Below, piece after piece: positions 1 to 6,186 of a DNA stretch of 10,011 nt. A program made the position numbers and the translations under genes. Positions within the stretch are counted from its first letter, which is position 1; the number at the start of each line of letters is the position of its first letter. The stretch is from Candidatus Solincola jinzensis (GTDB lineage: Bacteria > Actinomycetota > Geothermincolia > Geothermincolales > RBG-13-55-18). The stretch spans positions 1-10,011 of the forward strand of contig JACVJG010000064.1 in assembly GCA_015711875.1 (NCBI GenBank). Direction: 5' to 3'. The notes under the pieces are model-generated. The model was given only the letters and a program-made list of their open reading frames with translations, made no database searches and had not been told where the DNA came from.

Positions 1-309
1 CTGTGGAACATCGGAGGCGACAAGGGCGATAAGGTAAGCCTGGTGGACACCCTCGAGGACTCCCGCGTCAAGGACCCCTCCCAGACCTACGAGATCGAGG
101 AGATGAAGAGGATCCTCGCGGACGCCATCAACCGCCTGCCGGAGCGGGAGAAGATAGTCATAAGCCTCTATTACTACGAGGGGCTTACCCTGCGAGAGAT
201 AGGAGAGGTGCTGGGGGTGACGGAGTCCAGGGTTTGCCAGATGCACACCAAAGCCATCCTGCGCCTCAAGGGCCGCCTTACCAGCGCAAAGGGGGCACTG
301 GAGATATAG
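1..309 (+). CDS. WhiG/FliA-family RNA polymerase sigma factor, C-terminal part (5' end outside window)
   Basis: The frame is open from base 1 to a TAG stop at 307-309, giving 102 residues of a protein that begins upstream. It covers the end of sigma region 3 and all of region 4. The -35-recognising helix-turn-helix is clear: LPEREKIVISLYYYEGLTL, then REIGEVLGVTESRV and CQMHTKAILRLKGRL. The ESRVxQxHxKA pattern is characteristic of the FliA/SigD/WhiG group rather than of SigA or SigB. Such sigma factors direct core RNA polymerase to motility or, in Streptomyces, sporulation promoters. The position just upstream of rpsB matches whiG in actinobacteria, so I favour a WhiG-like factor, but the visible part cannot separate WhiG from FliA. 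A Cys replaces the usual Ser in ESRVSQ. The in-frame GTG at 43 is internal and is not the true start. A terminator follows directly, so the gene is transcribed separately from rpsB. Confidence 0.9.
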   Translation: MWNIGGDKGDKVSLVDTLEDSRVKDPSQTYEIEEMKRILADAINRLPEREKIVISLYYYEGLTLREIGEVLGVTESRVCQMHTKAILRLKGRLTSAKGALEI

Positions 310-337
310 GGGCCGGCAACGAAGATCGCTCTTGCAA

Positions 338-371
338 TCCCGCCCCGGGTGCAGCCCGGGGCGGGAGTTTT
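338..371 (+). terminator. Intrinsic terminator of the sigma-factor gene
   Basis: A perfect 12-bp inverted repeat (TCCCGCCCCGGG at 338-349, CCCGGGGCGGGA at 355-366) encloses a 5-nt loop and is followed by G and four Ts (367-371). It starts 28 nt after the sigma stop codon. The T tract is short but the stem is very GC-rich. It separates the sigma gene from the rpsB transcription unit. Confidence 0.8.
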
Positions 372-407
372 GCGGTGCTCGAGCAAGGCGTCCTTTACCT
401 GCTCTAG

Positions 408-436
408 TTGCCCCTATGTACGCTTTATGCTAATTT
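408..436 (+). promoter_or_regulatory. Candidate rpsB promoter (SigA-like)
   Basis: TTGCCC at 408-413 lies 17 nt before TAATTT at 431-436. The hexamer is preceded by TG at 428-429, giving an extended -10 (TGCTAATTT). This AT-rich patch stands out in GC-rich surroundings and lies between the sigma-gene terminator and rpsB. Initiation 7 nt after the -10 would fall at G443, the first base of a GGCGCC that can close the downstream leader. The hexamers are imperfect. An alternative pair, TTTACC (394-399) with TATGTA (415-420), has only a 15-nt spacer. Confidence 0.45.
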
Positions 437-442
437 TTTCTT

Positions 443-541
443 GGCGCCAAAATCGAAGGCGAAGGAGGTGGGCCTGAGGATACGCTTAAGAAGAGCTGGT
501 TAAAAGGCGCCGCGAGGCCCGCCGGTGGCGGGATTTTTTTT
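443..541 (+). promoter_or_regulatory. Putative structured rpsB leader with transcription attenuator
   Basis: This non-coding stretch lies between the candidate promoter and rpsB and shows two competing folds. In the first, GGCGCC at 443-448 pairs with GGCGCC at 506-511 and the terminator hairpin at 518-532 forms. In the second, GGTGGGCCT at 467-475 pairs with AGGCCCGCC at 515-523 (9 bp, one G·U), which takes up the whole left arm of the terminator and would allow read-through into rpsB. That is the layout of an attenuator. The signal could be ribosomal protein S2 itself, by analogy with r-protein autoregulation, or translation of a short leader ORF (468-503), or another ligand. I do not recognise a known riboswitch consensus. 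It could instead be a free small RNA. Confidence 0.45.
518..541 (+). terminator. Intrinsic terminator inside the rpsB leader
   Basis: CCCGCC (518-523), loop GGT (524-526) and GGCGGG (527-532) form a 6-bp all-GC hairpin followed by A and eight consecutive Ts (534-541). It is the most canonical terminator in the window. It lies downstream of the sigma-gene terminator and 95 nt before the rpsB start, so its natural target is a transcript starting between the two, that is, the rpsB leader. Confidence 0.8.
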
Positions 542-636
542 GGCCGTTATCACGCACGCCCGCGGACCCCTTAACGGGTGCCCCAGGAGGGTCGCTAGGG
601 GGGTGGATGCGGGCGGAGGGAAAACCGGGAGGAAGC

Positions 637-1437
637 ATGACCGTAGTATCCATGAAACACCTGCTGGAGGCGGGGGTTCACTTCGGGCACCAGACCCGTC
701 GCTGGAACCCCAAGATGAAGAAGTACATCTTCACCGAGCGCAACGGCATCTATATCATCGATCTTCAGCAGACCCTGGCCCTCATAGAGGAGGCCTACGT
801 TTTTATCCGCGAGATGGTCGGGAAGGGCGGAAGCCTGCTTTTCATAGGTACCAAGAAGCAGGCCCAGGAGGCCATCAGGGAAAACGCGCTGCGTTGCGGC
901 ATGCCCTACGTGACCAACCGCTGGCTGGGCGGTACCCTCACCAACTGGGTCACCATAAAACGCAGGATCGAGAAGTTGAAGGAGCTAGAGGAGCTGGAGG
1001 CGTCGGGAGAGATCGACGCCATGCCCAAGAAGCAAGCCACCCAGACCAGGCACCAACTCGCCAAGCTGCGCCGCAACCTGGAGGGATTGAGGAACATGGA
1101 TAGCCTTCCGGGAGCGGTGTTCATCATCGATCCCCGCAAGGAGAACATCGCGCTCATGGAGGCCCGTAAACTGGAGATACCCGTGGTCGCGGTGGTGGAC
1201 ACCAACTGCGACCCCGATCTCGTGGATTACGTTATCCCCGGGAACGATGATGCAATCAGGGCGGCCAACCTCATAAGCAAAGTGATCGCCAACGCGGTGC
1301 TCGAGGGATACCAGATAAGGGACGCTCTGCAGGCGCGGCGCAGGGAGGAAGATGGCGAAAAGCCGCGTGAGGCCGTCTCGGTGGGAGCCGCCGAACAGCC
1401 CGGTGAAGGCGCGGAGGAGGATGGCCCCGGGGAGTAA
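637..1437 (+). CDS. rpsB: 30S ribosomal protein S2 (uS2)
   Basis: uS2 is a structural protein of the small subunit, bound at the back of the 30S near the head-body junction and needed for binding of S1 or for mRNA docking. The 266-residue product begins [20 protein letters not shown], the classic N-terminus with the first S2 signature at about residues 9-18. The second signature lies at about residues 158-184 ([18 protein letters not shown]). A central coiled-coil hairpin spans about residues 106-155. I chose ATG 637 over the in-frame ATG 607 because it fits the family N-terminus and has GGGAGGAA at 627-634 in front. The last 30 residues or so (from about 237) form an acidic, Gly/Glu-rich tail of low complexity beyond the conserved fold. 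The gene is preceded by a terminator-containing leader and followed 101 nt later by tsf, the usual partner. Confidence 0.98.
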   Translation: MTVVSMKHLLEAGVHFGHQTRRWNPKMKKYIFTERNGIYIIDLQQTLALIEEAYVFIREMVGKGGSLLFIGTKKQAQEAIRENALRCGMPYVTNRWLGGTLTNWVTIKRRIEKLKELEELEASGEIDAMPKKQATQTRHQLAKLRRNLEGLRNMDSLPGAVFIIDPRKENIALMEARKLEIPVVAVVDTNCDPDLVDYVIPGNDDAIRAANLISKVIANAVLEGYQIRDALQARRREEDGEKPREAVSVGAAEQPGEGAEEDGPGE

Positions 1438-1538
1438 GGTCCAGGCGATCCATCAGAAGGCTCGTAGCGCGCTGCCGTGCGTATCGGCGCGTGAGATAAG
1501 ACCCACGCAAGGACCACGAAGTTGCACAAGGAGGAGAA

Positions 1539-2141
1539 ATGGAGATAAACGCCGCGCAGGTTAAGGAGTTGAGGGAGTCCACCGGGGCAGGCATCATGGA
1601 TTGCAAGCAGGCGTTGCAGGAAGCGGGGGGCGACATGGAGAAAGCGTTGCGCATCCTGCGGGAAAAAGGCCTGGCGGGGGCGCAGAAAAAGGCCGGGCGC
1701 AGCGCCGCCGACGGCATAGTCGACGCCTACATCCACCTCAACAACCGCATCGGGGTGCTACTGGAGGTGAACTGCGAGACCGATTTCGTGGCTCGCAACG
1801 AGACCTTCCGTGCCATGGTGCATGACGTGGCCATGCACATAGCGGCCGCTCGTCCTCTTTACGTGTCACCCGAGGAGATCCCCGAGGAGGTGCTGGAACA
1901 GGAGCGGGAGATAAACCGCAACCGCGCCCTTAAGGAAGGCAAGCCGGAAAAGGTCGTGGACAAGATCGTGGAAGGGCGTATGAAAAAATACTACGAGGAG
2001 GTCTGTCTGCTCGAGCAGCCCTTCGTGAAGGACCCGGAGATCACCGTGGGGGAGCTGGTGCAGCGCACCATCGCCGCCGTGGGCGAGAACATCGTGGTAA
2101 GGCGCTTCGCTCGCTTCCAGGTGGGCGAGGCAGCGGAATGA
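1539..2141 (+). CDS. tsf: Elongation factor Ts, short form
   Basis: EF-Ts is the guanine-nucleotide exchange factor that releases GDP from EF-Tu. The 200-residue product opens with a UBA-like domain (about residues 4-45, with [13 protein letters not shown]), followed by the core carrying the invariant TDFVAR at 81-86, which contacts EF-Tu. A helical segment with [22 protein letters not shown] runs from about 133 to 154. The C-terminal core region contains [15 protein letters not shown] at about 160-174. The protein is far shorter than E. coli EF-Ts (about 283 aa) and resembles the compact form of Thermus (about 196 aa), in which only one core subdomain repeat is present and the factor works as a dimer. 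The start has a strong AAGGAGG (1528-1534). Reading continues uninterrupted to TGA, so I see no sign of truncation. Confidence 0.97.
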   Translation: MEINAAQVKELRESTGAGIMDCKQALQEAGGDMEKALRILREKGLAGAQKKAGRSAADGIVDAYIHLNNRIGVLLEVNCETDFVARNETFRAMVHDVAMHIAAARPLYVSPEEIPEEVLEQEREINRNRALKEGKPEKVVDKIVEGRMKKYYEEVCLLEQPFVKDPEITVGELVQRTIAAVGENIVVRRFARFQVGEAAE

Positions 2142-2262
2142 CATGCATATCCCGACCTCCGAGCGGGAAGGTGTGATCACGTAAGGGATAGAAGAATTAT
2201 CCGGACCGCAGCCTTTATCCGTTGACGGATGTGCGCAAGGAGACGCAAGGAGAGAGAAAGCG

Positions 2263-3021
2263 TTGGCTGAGGGGGAAAGACCCAGGCCATTGTACAAGCG
2301 GGCCCTCATCAAGCTCAGCGGTGAGGCCTTCATGGGCCGCCTTGAGTACGGCATCGACCCCGAGACGGTGGGGGTCATTGCCGACGAGCTGGCAGAGGTA
2401 AACCGCCTGGGGGTGCAGGTAGCCATCGTGGTGGGAGGTGGCAACATCTTTCGTGGCATGGCCGCCAGCGCCAGGGGTATGGACCGCGCGGCCGCCGATT
2501 ACGTGGGCATGCTGGCTACGGTGATGAACTCCCTGGTGCTCCAGGACGCCCTGGAAAAGAGGGGAGTCTTCACCCGCGTGCAGTCGGCCATCGAGATGCA
2601 GGCGGTGGCGGAGCCATACATAAGGCGCAGGGCCATCCGCCACCTGGAAAAGGGCAGGGTGGTGATATTCGCCGCCGGCACCGGCAACCCCTATTTCACC
2701 ACCGATACCACCGCTGCCCTGCGCGCCCTCGAGATAGGGGCCGAGGCTATCCTCAAGGCGACCATGGTGAACGGCGTGTACGATTCCGATCCCCTGCTCA
2801 ATCCCGAGGCGGTGATGTACGCCTCCCTGGATTATATCGAGGTGTTGCAGCAGGGGCTCAGGGTCATGGACGCCACGGCGGTCTCCCTGTGCATGGACAA
2901 CCGACTGCCCATCATCGTGTTCAACATGACCGTGCCGGGGAACATCACCCGCGTCCTGTGCGGGGAGAGGATAGGCACCATCGTGGCCGCGGACGAGAAC
3001 AAAGGGGGGAACAGTGCTTGA
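2263..3021 (+). CDS. pyrH: UMP kinase (uridylate kinase)
   Basis: The bacterial UMP kinase phosphorylates UMP to UDP with ATP and belongs to the amino-acid kinase fold, not the NMP kinase fold. It is normally hexameric and controlled by GTP and UTP. Visible motifs in the 252-residue product are [11 protein letters not shown] (15-25), [10 protein letters not shown] (56-65, glycine-rich nucleotide site), [14 protein letters not shown] (78-91), [11 protein letters not shown] (139-149) and [13 protein letters not shown] (165-177). The last motif is usually KATKVDGVY, so this copy carries M for K and N for D. I chose the TTG start because AAGGAGA lies 8-14 nt upstream and the family N-terminus (YKRxLxKLSGE) follows within a dozen residues. 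The 121-nt gap after tsf holds only weak hairpins, such as ATCCG/CGGAT at 2217-2230. The stop overlaps the frr start. Confidence 0.97.
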   Translation: MAEGERPRPLYKRALIKLSGEAFMGRLEYGIDPETVGVIADELAEVNRLGVQVAIVVGGGNIFRGMAASARGMDRAAADYVGMLATVMNSLVLQDALEKRGVFTRVQSAIEMQAVAEPYIRRRAIRHLEKGRVVIFAAGTGNPYFTTDTTAALRALEIGAEAILKATMVNGVYDSDPLLNPEAVMYASLDYIEVLQQGLRVMDATAVSLCMDNRLPIIVFNMTVPGNITRVLCGERIGTIVAADENKGGNSA

Positions 3022-3571
3022 CGAGGTTTTGGGGGACGCGGAACGCCGCATGAAAAAAGCGGTGGAGCACGTTAAGGAGGAGTTCGCCTCCATACGCACC
3101 GGGAGGGCAAGCGCATCGCTACTCAACCGCGTGAACGTGAACTATTACGGGGCCTCCACGCCTCTCAACCAGATCGCCTCCATAGGGGTGCCGGAACCCA
3201 CCCTGCTGGTGATCTCGCCTTACGATAAGAGCGTGATACCGGAGGTCGAGAAGGCCATCCTGCAGTCCGACCTGGGGCTCAACCCCGTGAGCGACGGCAA
3301 CGTGATCCGTCTTCCCATCCCCAAGCTCAACGAGGAGCGGCGCAAAGAGCTCACCCGCCTGGTCCGCGCCAAGGCGGAGGAGGGAAGGGTGGCGGTGCGC
3401 AACGTGCGACGGGACGCCATAGAGGATCTACGCTCCTTCGAGAAGGAGGGAGAGATAACCAAGGACGACCTGCACCGTGGGCAGGAGGAAGCGCAGAAGC
3501 TGACCGACCGCTACGTCGCCGAGATCGACGACATGCTCAAGGTCAAGGAGCAGGAACTCATGGAGGTATGA
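3014..3571 (+). CDS. frr: Ribosome recycling factor
   Basis: RRF acts with EF-G after termination to split the 70S post-termination complex. The 185-residue length equals that of the E. coli protein. The order is a helical domain I start ([20 protein letters not shown]), the conserved [10 protein letters not shown] at 28-37, the domain II beta-barrel with [19 protein letters not shown] (44-62) and [18 protein letters not shown], and then the long C-terminal helices of domain I. The GTG start at 3014-3016 overlaps the end of pyrH by 8 nt (pyrH TGA at 3019-3021), with AAAGGGGGGA at 3001-3010 as ribosome-binding site, so translation is probably coupled to pyrH. The TGA stop is immediately followed by the TTG of cdsA. 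Confidence 0.97.
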   Translation: MLDEVLGDAERRMKKAVEHVKEEFASIRTGRASASLLNRVNVNYYGASTPLNQIASIGVPEPTLLVISPYDKSVIPEVEKAILQSDLGLNPVSDGNVIRLPIPKLNEERRKELTRLVRAKAEEGRVAVRNVRRDAIEDLRSFEKEGEITKDDLHRGQEEAQKLTDRYVAEIDDMLKVKEQELMEV

Positions 3572-4462
3572 TTGGCGGGCGGCGGGGCGGATAAGGGCAC
3601 GGCTGTCAAGGGCGATAGCGCCTCGCTGACGGCACGCTTTGGAGGGCTGGCGGCGCGCGTGGTCAGCGCGGTCGTCCTGGTGCTGGTGATGGTCATCCTG
3701 CTGTGGTGGGGAGAGATACCCTTCACGGTGGGGATATCGTTCATCGTCGTTGGAGGCCTGTGGGAGCTTTACTCCACCTTTGCTCGCCACCGCTACCGAC
3801 CTGCCGCCCTGCTCTCCATCGCCGCAGGTTGCGCTTTCCCGGTCATCGCCTATTTCCTGCGCGAGACCCAGGATCTGACGCCCTTGACGGTGGCCATGGC
3901 CCTCTACCTGCCGCTGCTCTTCGCGTGGTGCATACTGCGCGGAGGCTCCGATTCCCCCACCACCGACATCGCCATCTCCCTCATGGGGGTGGCTCTGGTG
4001 GGTTTCTGCCTCTCCCATTTCGTGCTCATGCTGGGCTTCGATGACGTGACCTGGACGGCGCCCTTCACGGTCATCGTGATCGTCTGGATATACGACGCCA
4101 TAGCCTATTTCGCCGGCTCCGCCTTCGGAAGGCATAAGATGGCTCCCCGCATCAGCCCTGGAAAAAGCTGGGAAGGAACCGCGGCGGGCACCGTGGCGGC
4201 CTTCGTGGCCTCGTACGTCCTCTATCTGAGCCTCGACCGCGACTGGCTGAGCCTGGGAGTCGCCATGGCCCTGGCGGGGGTGGTGTGCGTGTTCGGGCCC
4301 CTGGGCGACCTCTCGGAATCGCTGGTGAAGAGGGAATTGGGCATCAAGGACATGAGCTCGCTCATCCCTGGCCATGGAGGCATCATGGACCGCTTCGACT
4401 CCATGTTCTTCACCGCCGCAATCTCCTATTACCTCCTGCGCTACCTCTTCATAAAGCCTTGA
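3572..4462 (+). CDS. cdsA: Phosphatidate cytidylyltransferase (CDP-diacylglycerol synthase)
   Basis: This integral membrane enzyme makes CDP-diacylglycerol from CTP and phosphatidate, the branch point for bacterial phospholipids. The 296-residue product has about eight hydrophobic segments (near 29-46, 51-67, 78-95, 105-121, 133-155, 163-182, 203-221, 227-244), a further C-terminal one (277-294) and the RISPGKSWEG motif (193-202). The CDS family signature is complete at 250-276: SLVKRELGIKD, then PGHGG and the metal-binding MDRFD. The TTG at 3572 directly abuts the frr stop and has GGAGG at 3562-3566. The overlapping ATG at 3568 is in another frame and stops after eight codons. The first 25 or so residues are a hydrophilic cytosolic extension. 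uppS, often found just before cdsA in other phyla, is absent. Confidence 0.96.
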   Translation: MAGGGADKGTAVKGDSASLTARFGGLAARVVSAVVLVLVMVILLWWGEIPFTVGISFIVVGGLWELYSTFARHRYRPAALLSIAAGCAFPVIAYFLRETQDLTPLTVAMALYLPLLFAWCILRGGSDSPTTDIAISLMGVALVGFCLSHFVLMLGFDDVTWTAPFTVIVIVWIYDAIAYFAGSAFGRHKMAPRISPGKSWEGTAAGTVAAFVASYVLYLSLDRDWLSLGVAMALAGVVCVFGPLGDLSESLVKRELGIKDMSSLIPGHGGIMDRFDSMFFTAAISYYLLRYLFIKP

Positions 4463-4788
4463 TCATCGAGCGTCGCTAGGTGAATCTTCCCCGTGTCTAG
4501 ATGGGGTCATACCCGGCGTGGGCGTATGCGACCCGCACTCCATTCTCCGTCGAAAAGCGCCCCATCTCAGCCGTATCCTCATCCCCACCCTCAGGCGTGC
4601 TGGTTGCCGGGAGGCATGGAGTAGCGCCCTTTCACGCAGGTGAGGAGGCGGTGGCCGCACTGGCGGCCAGGGGGATGCTGGAGGCCGCGAAGAGGAAAGC
4701 GGGCGAGCGGCGAAGTGGATCCGGATCTCCGTTGCAAAGCGGTCCCGCTCCCTGCCCTTGCTACTGCATGCAGAACCGCCTTTGCCCT
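4463..4788 (+). other. Intergenic region between cdsA and dxr
   Basis: This stretch of more than 300 nt has no convincing gene. Near its start is an imperfect inverted repeat (4504-4512 with 4524-4534) that could fold but lacks a T tract, so it is a poor terminator. An open frame at 4501-4797 would encode 98 residues. It has no Shine-Dalgarno sequence, resembles no family I know, and its end runs through the dxr -10 element. A helix-like Ala/Glu/Lys-rich stretch (EEAVAALAARGMLEAAKRKAG) inside it could be chance or the remains of a lost gene. The 3' end holds the dxr promoter. Confidence 0.5.
4504..4534 (+). repeat. Imperfect inverted repeat downstream of cdsA
   Basis: GGGTCATAC (4504-4512) is complementary to GTAT plus GACCC (4524-4527 and 4530-4534) with a 2-nt bulge (GC) and an 11-nt loop. 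It starts 41 nt after the cdsA stop. There is no following T run. It could be a 3'-end stabilising hairpin, a weak or Rho-assisted stop, or chance. Confidence 0.3.
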
Positions 4789-4801
4789 TATAATTAACCC
4801 A
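4789..4801 (+). promoter_or_regulatory. dxr promoter -10 element, predicting a leaderless mRNA
   Basis: A perfect TATAAT occupies 4789-4794, and six bases (TAACCC) separate it from the dxr ATG at 4801. Transcription normally starts about 7 nt after the last T of the -10, which puts +1 on the A of the start codon. No purine-rich Shine-Dalgarno sequence lies within 20 nt of the ATG. This matches the TANNNT-ATG spacing of leaderless genes, which are common in actinobacteria. No good -35 is seen at 17 nt (GCATGC); TTGCTA at 4758-4763 is too far away. Confidence 0.6.
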
Positions 4802-5970
4802 TGGCAGCTTGTAAGGAAACGAGGGGGCTGGCGGTTCTCGGCTCCACGGGATCCATCGGCACCCAAGCCCTGGAAGTGGTGGACGCTCACCCCGACCGCC
4901 TGCGCGTGGTGGCCCTGACGGCGCAACGCAACGTGGACCTCCTCGAGGAGCAGGCGCGAAGGTACCGACCTTCCCTGGCATGCATGGCGGACATAGCGGC
5001 GGCTGGAGAGCTCTCGCGCCGTCTTGCGGGGACGGGTATCGAGGTGGTGGGTGGCCCGGAGGGGCTTTTGGAGGCGGCCGCTTTTCCCCTAGCGGATACG
5101 GTTCTCAACGCCATCGTGGGATCCGCGGGACTTCCGCCCACCCTGGCGGCGTTGGGGTCCGGGAAAAGGCTGGCTCTCGCGAACAAGGAGAGCATGGTGG
5201 CAGGCGGAGAACTGGTGTTGAGCGCCCTGCGGTCAGGGGGGGAGCTCATCCCCGTGGACTCGGAGCACGGGGCGGTCTTCCACTGTCTGCGGGGTGAGGA
5301 CATCAATGAGGTGGAGGCGGTCATCCTTACCGCGTCAGGGGGTCCCTTTTACGGGCGCTCGCGCGATGAGCTGGCGGAGGTTACGGTGGAGGATGCCCTC
5401 TCCCACCCCACCTGGAGCATGGGTCGCAAGATAACCATCGATTCCGCAACCCTCATGAACAAGGGGCTGGAGGTCATCGAGGCACACTTTCTTTTCGGGG
5501 TACCCTACGAGAGGATCAGGGTGCTGGCGCACCCCCAGAGCGTTGTGCATTCCCTGGTGGAGTTCAAGGACGGCTCGCTGTCGGCCCAGCTCAGCTTGCC
5601 CGATATGAGGCTGCCCATCGCGCTGGCTCTTTCATATCCCGAGAGGTGGGGCCCGCCATTCAAGCGCACCGACCTTTCGGCGTTGGGAAAGCTTACTTTC
5701 GGAGAGATCGACCGCGATACCTTCGGGTGCCTCGAGCTTGCGTACCGGGCCGGGAAGGAGGGGGGGACGGCCACGGCGGTGCTCAACGCCGCCAACGAGG
5801 TGGCGGTGGAGGCTTTCCTGAGGGGCAGCATCGCCTTTCTGGACATCGAGGGGATAATAAAGGAGACGCTTGATGCGCATCGCCCATCGCCGGTGCGCTC
5901 CCTGGACGACGTGCTGGCGGCGGAAGAATGGGCGCGCGCCAAAGCGACTAGCTTGGCGAAAAGCGATTAA
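4801..5970 (+). CDS. dxr: 1-deoxy-D-xylulose-5-phosphate reductoisomerase
   Basis: Dxr rearranges and reduces DXP to 2-C-methyl-D-erythritol 4-phosphate with NADPH, the first committed step of the MEP isoprenoid pathway; it is cytosolic and is the target of fosmidomycin. The product has 389 residues, the usual length. The NADPH-binding loop is GSTGSIG (14-20), and LANKES lies at 126-131. Metal ligands are D153 and E155 in PVDSEH and E224 in MNKGLE, matching E. coli D150, E152 and E231. H202 and W205 of the flexible loop, S215, N220 and K221 are all present. The C-terminal helical domain has TAVLNAANEVAVEAFL (325-340). ATG 4801 places GSTGSIG at the expected distance. It has no ribosome-binding site but a TATAAT just upstream, suggesting a leaderless transcript. 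The nearest MEP partner, ispG, lies one gene downstream. Confidence 0.97.
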   Translation: MAACKETRGLAVLGSTGSIGTQALEVVDAHPDRLRVVALTAQRNVDLLEEQARRYRPSLACMADIAAAGELSRRLAGTGIEVVGGPEGLLEAAAFPLADTVLNAIVGSAGLPPTLAALGSGKRLALANKESMVAGGELVLSALRSGGELIPVDSEHGAVFHCLRGEDINEVEAVILTASGGPFYGRSRDELAEVTVEDALSHPTWSMGRKITIDSATLMNKGLEVIEAHFLFGVPYERIRVLAHPQSVVHSLVEFKDGSLSAQLSLPDMRLPIALALSYPERWGPPFKRTDLSALGKLTFGEIDRDTFGCLELAYRAGKEGGTATAVLNAANEVAVEAFLRGSIAFLDIEGIIKETLDAHRPSPVRSLDDVLAAEEWARAKATSLAKSD

Positions 5971-5994
5971 GCGTACGCTCGGGCGCATATATGC
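5971..5994. repeat. Two adjacent perfect palindromes after dxr
   Basis: GCGTACGC (5971-5978) starts immediately after the dxr TAA, and GCATATATGC (5985-5994) follows six bases later. Both are perfectly self-complementary. They lie at the head of a 216-nt gap before rseP that holds no convincing gene or terminator. They could be protein-binding half-sites or chance. Confidence 0.25.
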
Positions 5995-6186
5995 ATTGCG
6001 GGAGCATGGTATGGAGAGCGGGTTGCGGGGGCGAGGGTAGGCACCTGAGTGACCGGAAGCGCGGCGAGCGGCGGGCGGGTTTCGCGCGGATGGAGCGAAC
6101 TACATGGGCTGTGTCCGCGAGGGTTGACCGTGGGATGACCCGCCACGGCGATATAGGCTGGCGGGCTTTCAGAGAAGGAAGCTGAG

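Noticed and set aside
607..636. Upstream ATG for rpsB adding ten residues
   Set aside because: The S2 family N-terminus begins at the MTVVSMK position, and the Shine-Dalgarno sequence GGGAGGAA precedes ATG 637, not ATG 607.
1438..1538. Terminator or promoter between rpsB and tsf
   Set aside because: There are only short GC-rich self-complementary bits (such as GCGCGC 1467-1472 with GCGCG 1487-1491), no T tract and no clear -10. The genes are best read as one operon.
2222..2250. TTGACG as a -35 element for a pyrH promoter
   Set aside because: No AT-rich -10 lies 15-19 nt downstream; the following bases are purine-rich ribosome-binding sequence.
2215..3126. Minus-strand open frame of 303 codons opposite pyrH
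   Set aside because: It is an antisense shadow of an intact UMP kinase, and its product is His/Gly-rich with no recognisable domain.
3428..4375. Minus-strand open frame of 315 codons opposite frr and cdsA
   Set aside because: It overlaps two well-supported plus-strand genes, is Gly/Gln/His/Arg-rich without motifs, and has no family resemblance.
6124..6157. TTGACC with TATAGG as an rseP promoter
   Set aside because: The spacer would be 22 nt, too long for a SigA-type promoter, and no better-spaced -10 is present.
5991..6185. 64-codon frame between dxr and rseP
   Set aside because: It has no ribosome-binding site, random Arg/Gly-rich composition and no family resemblance.
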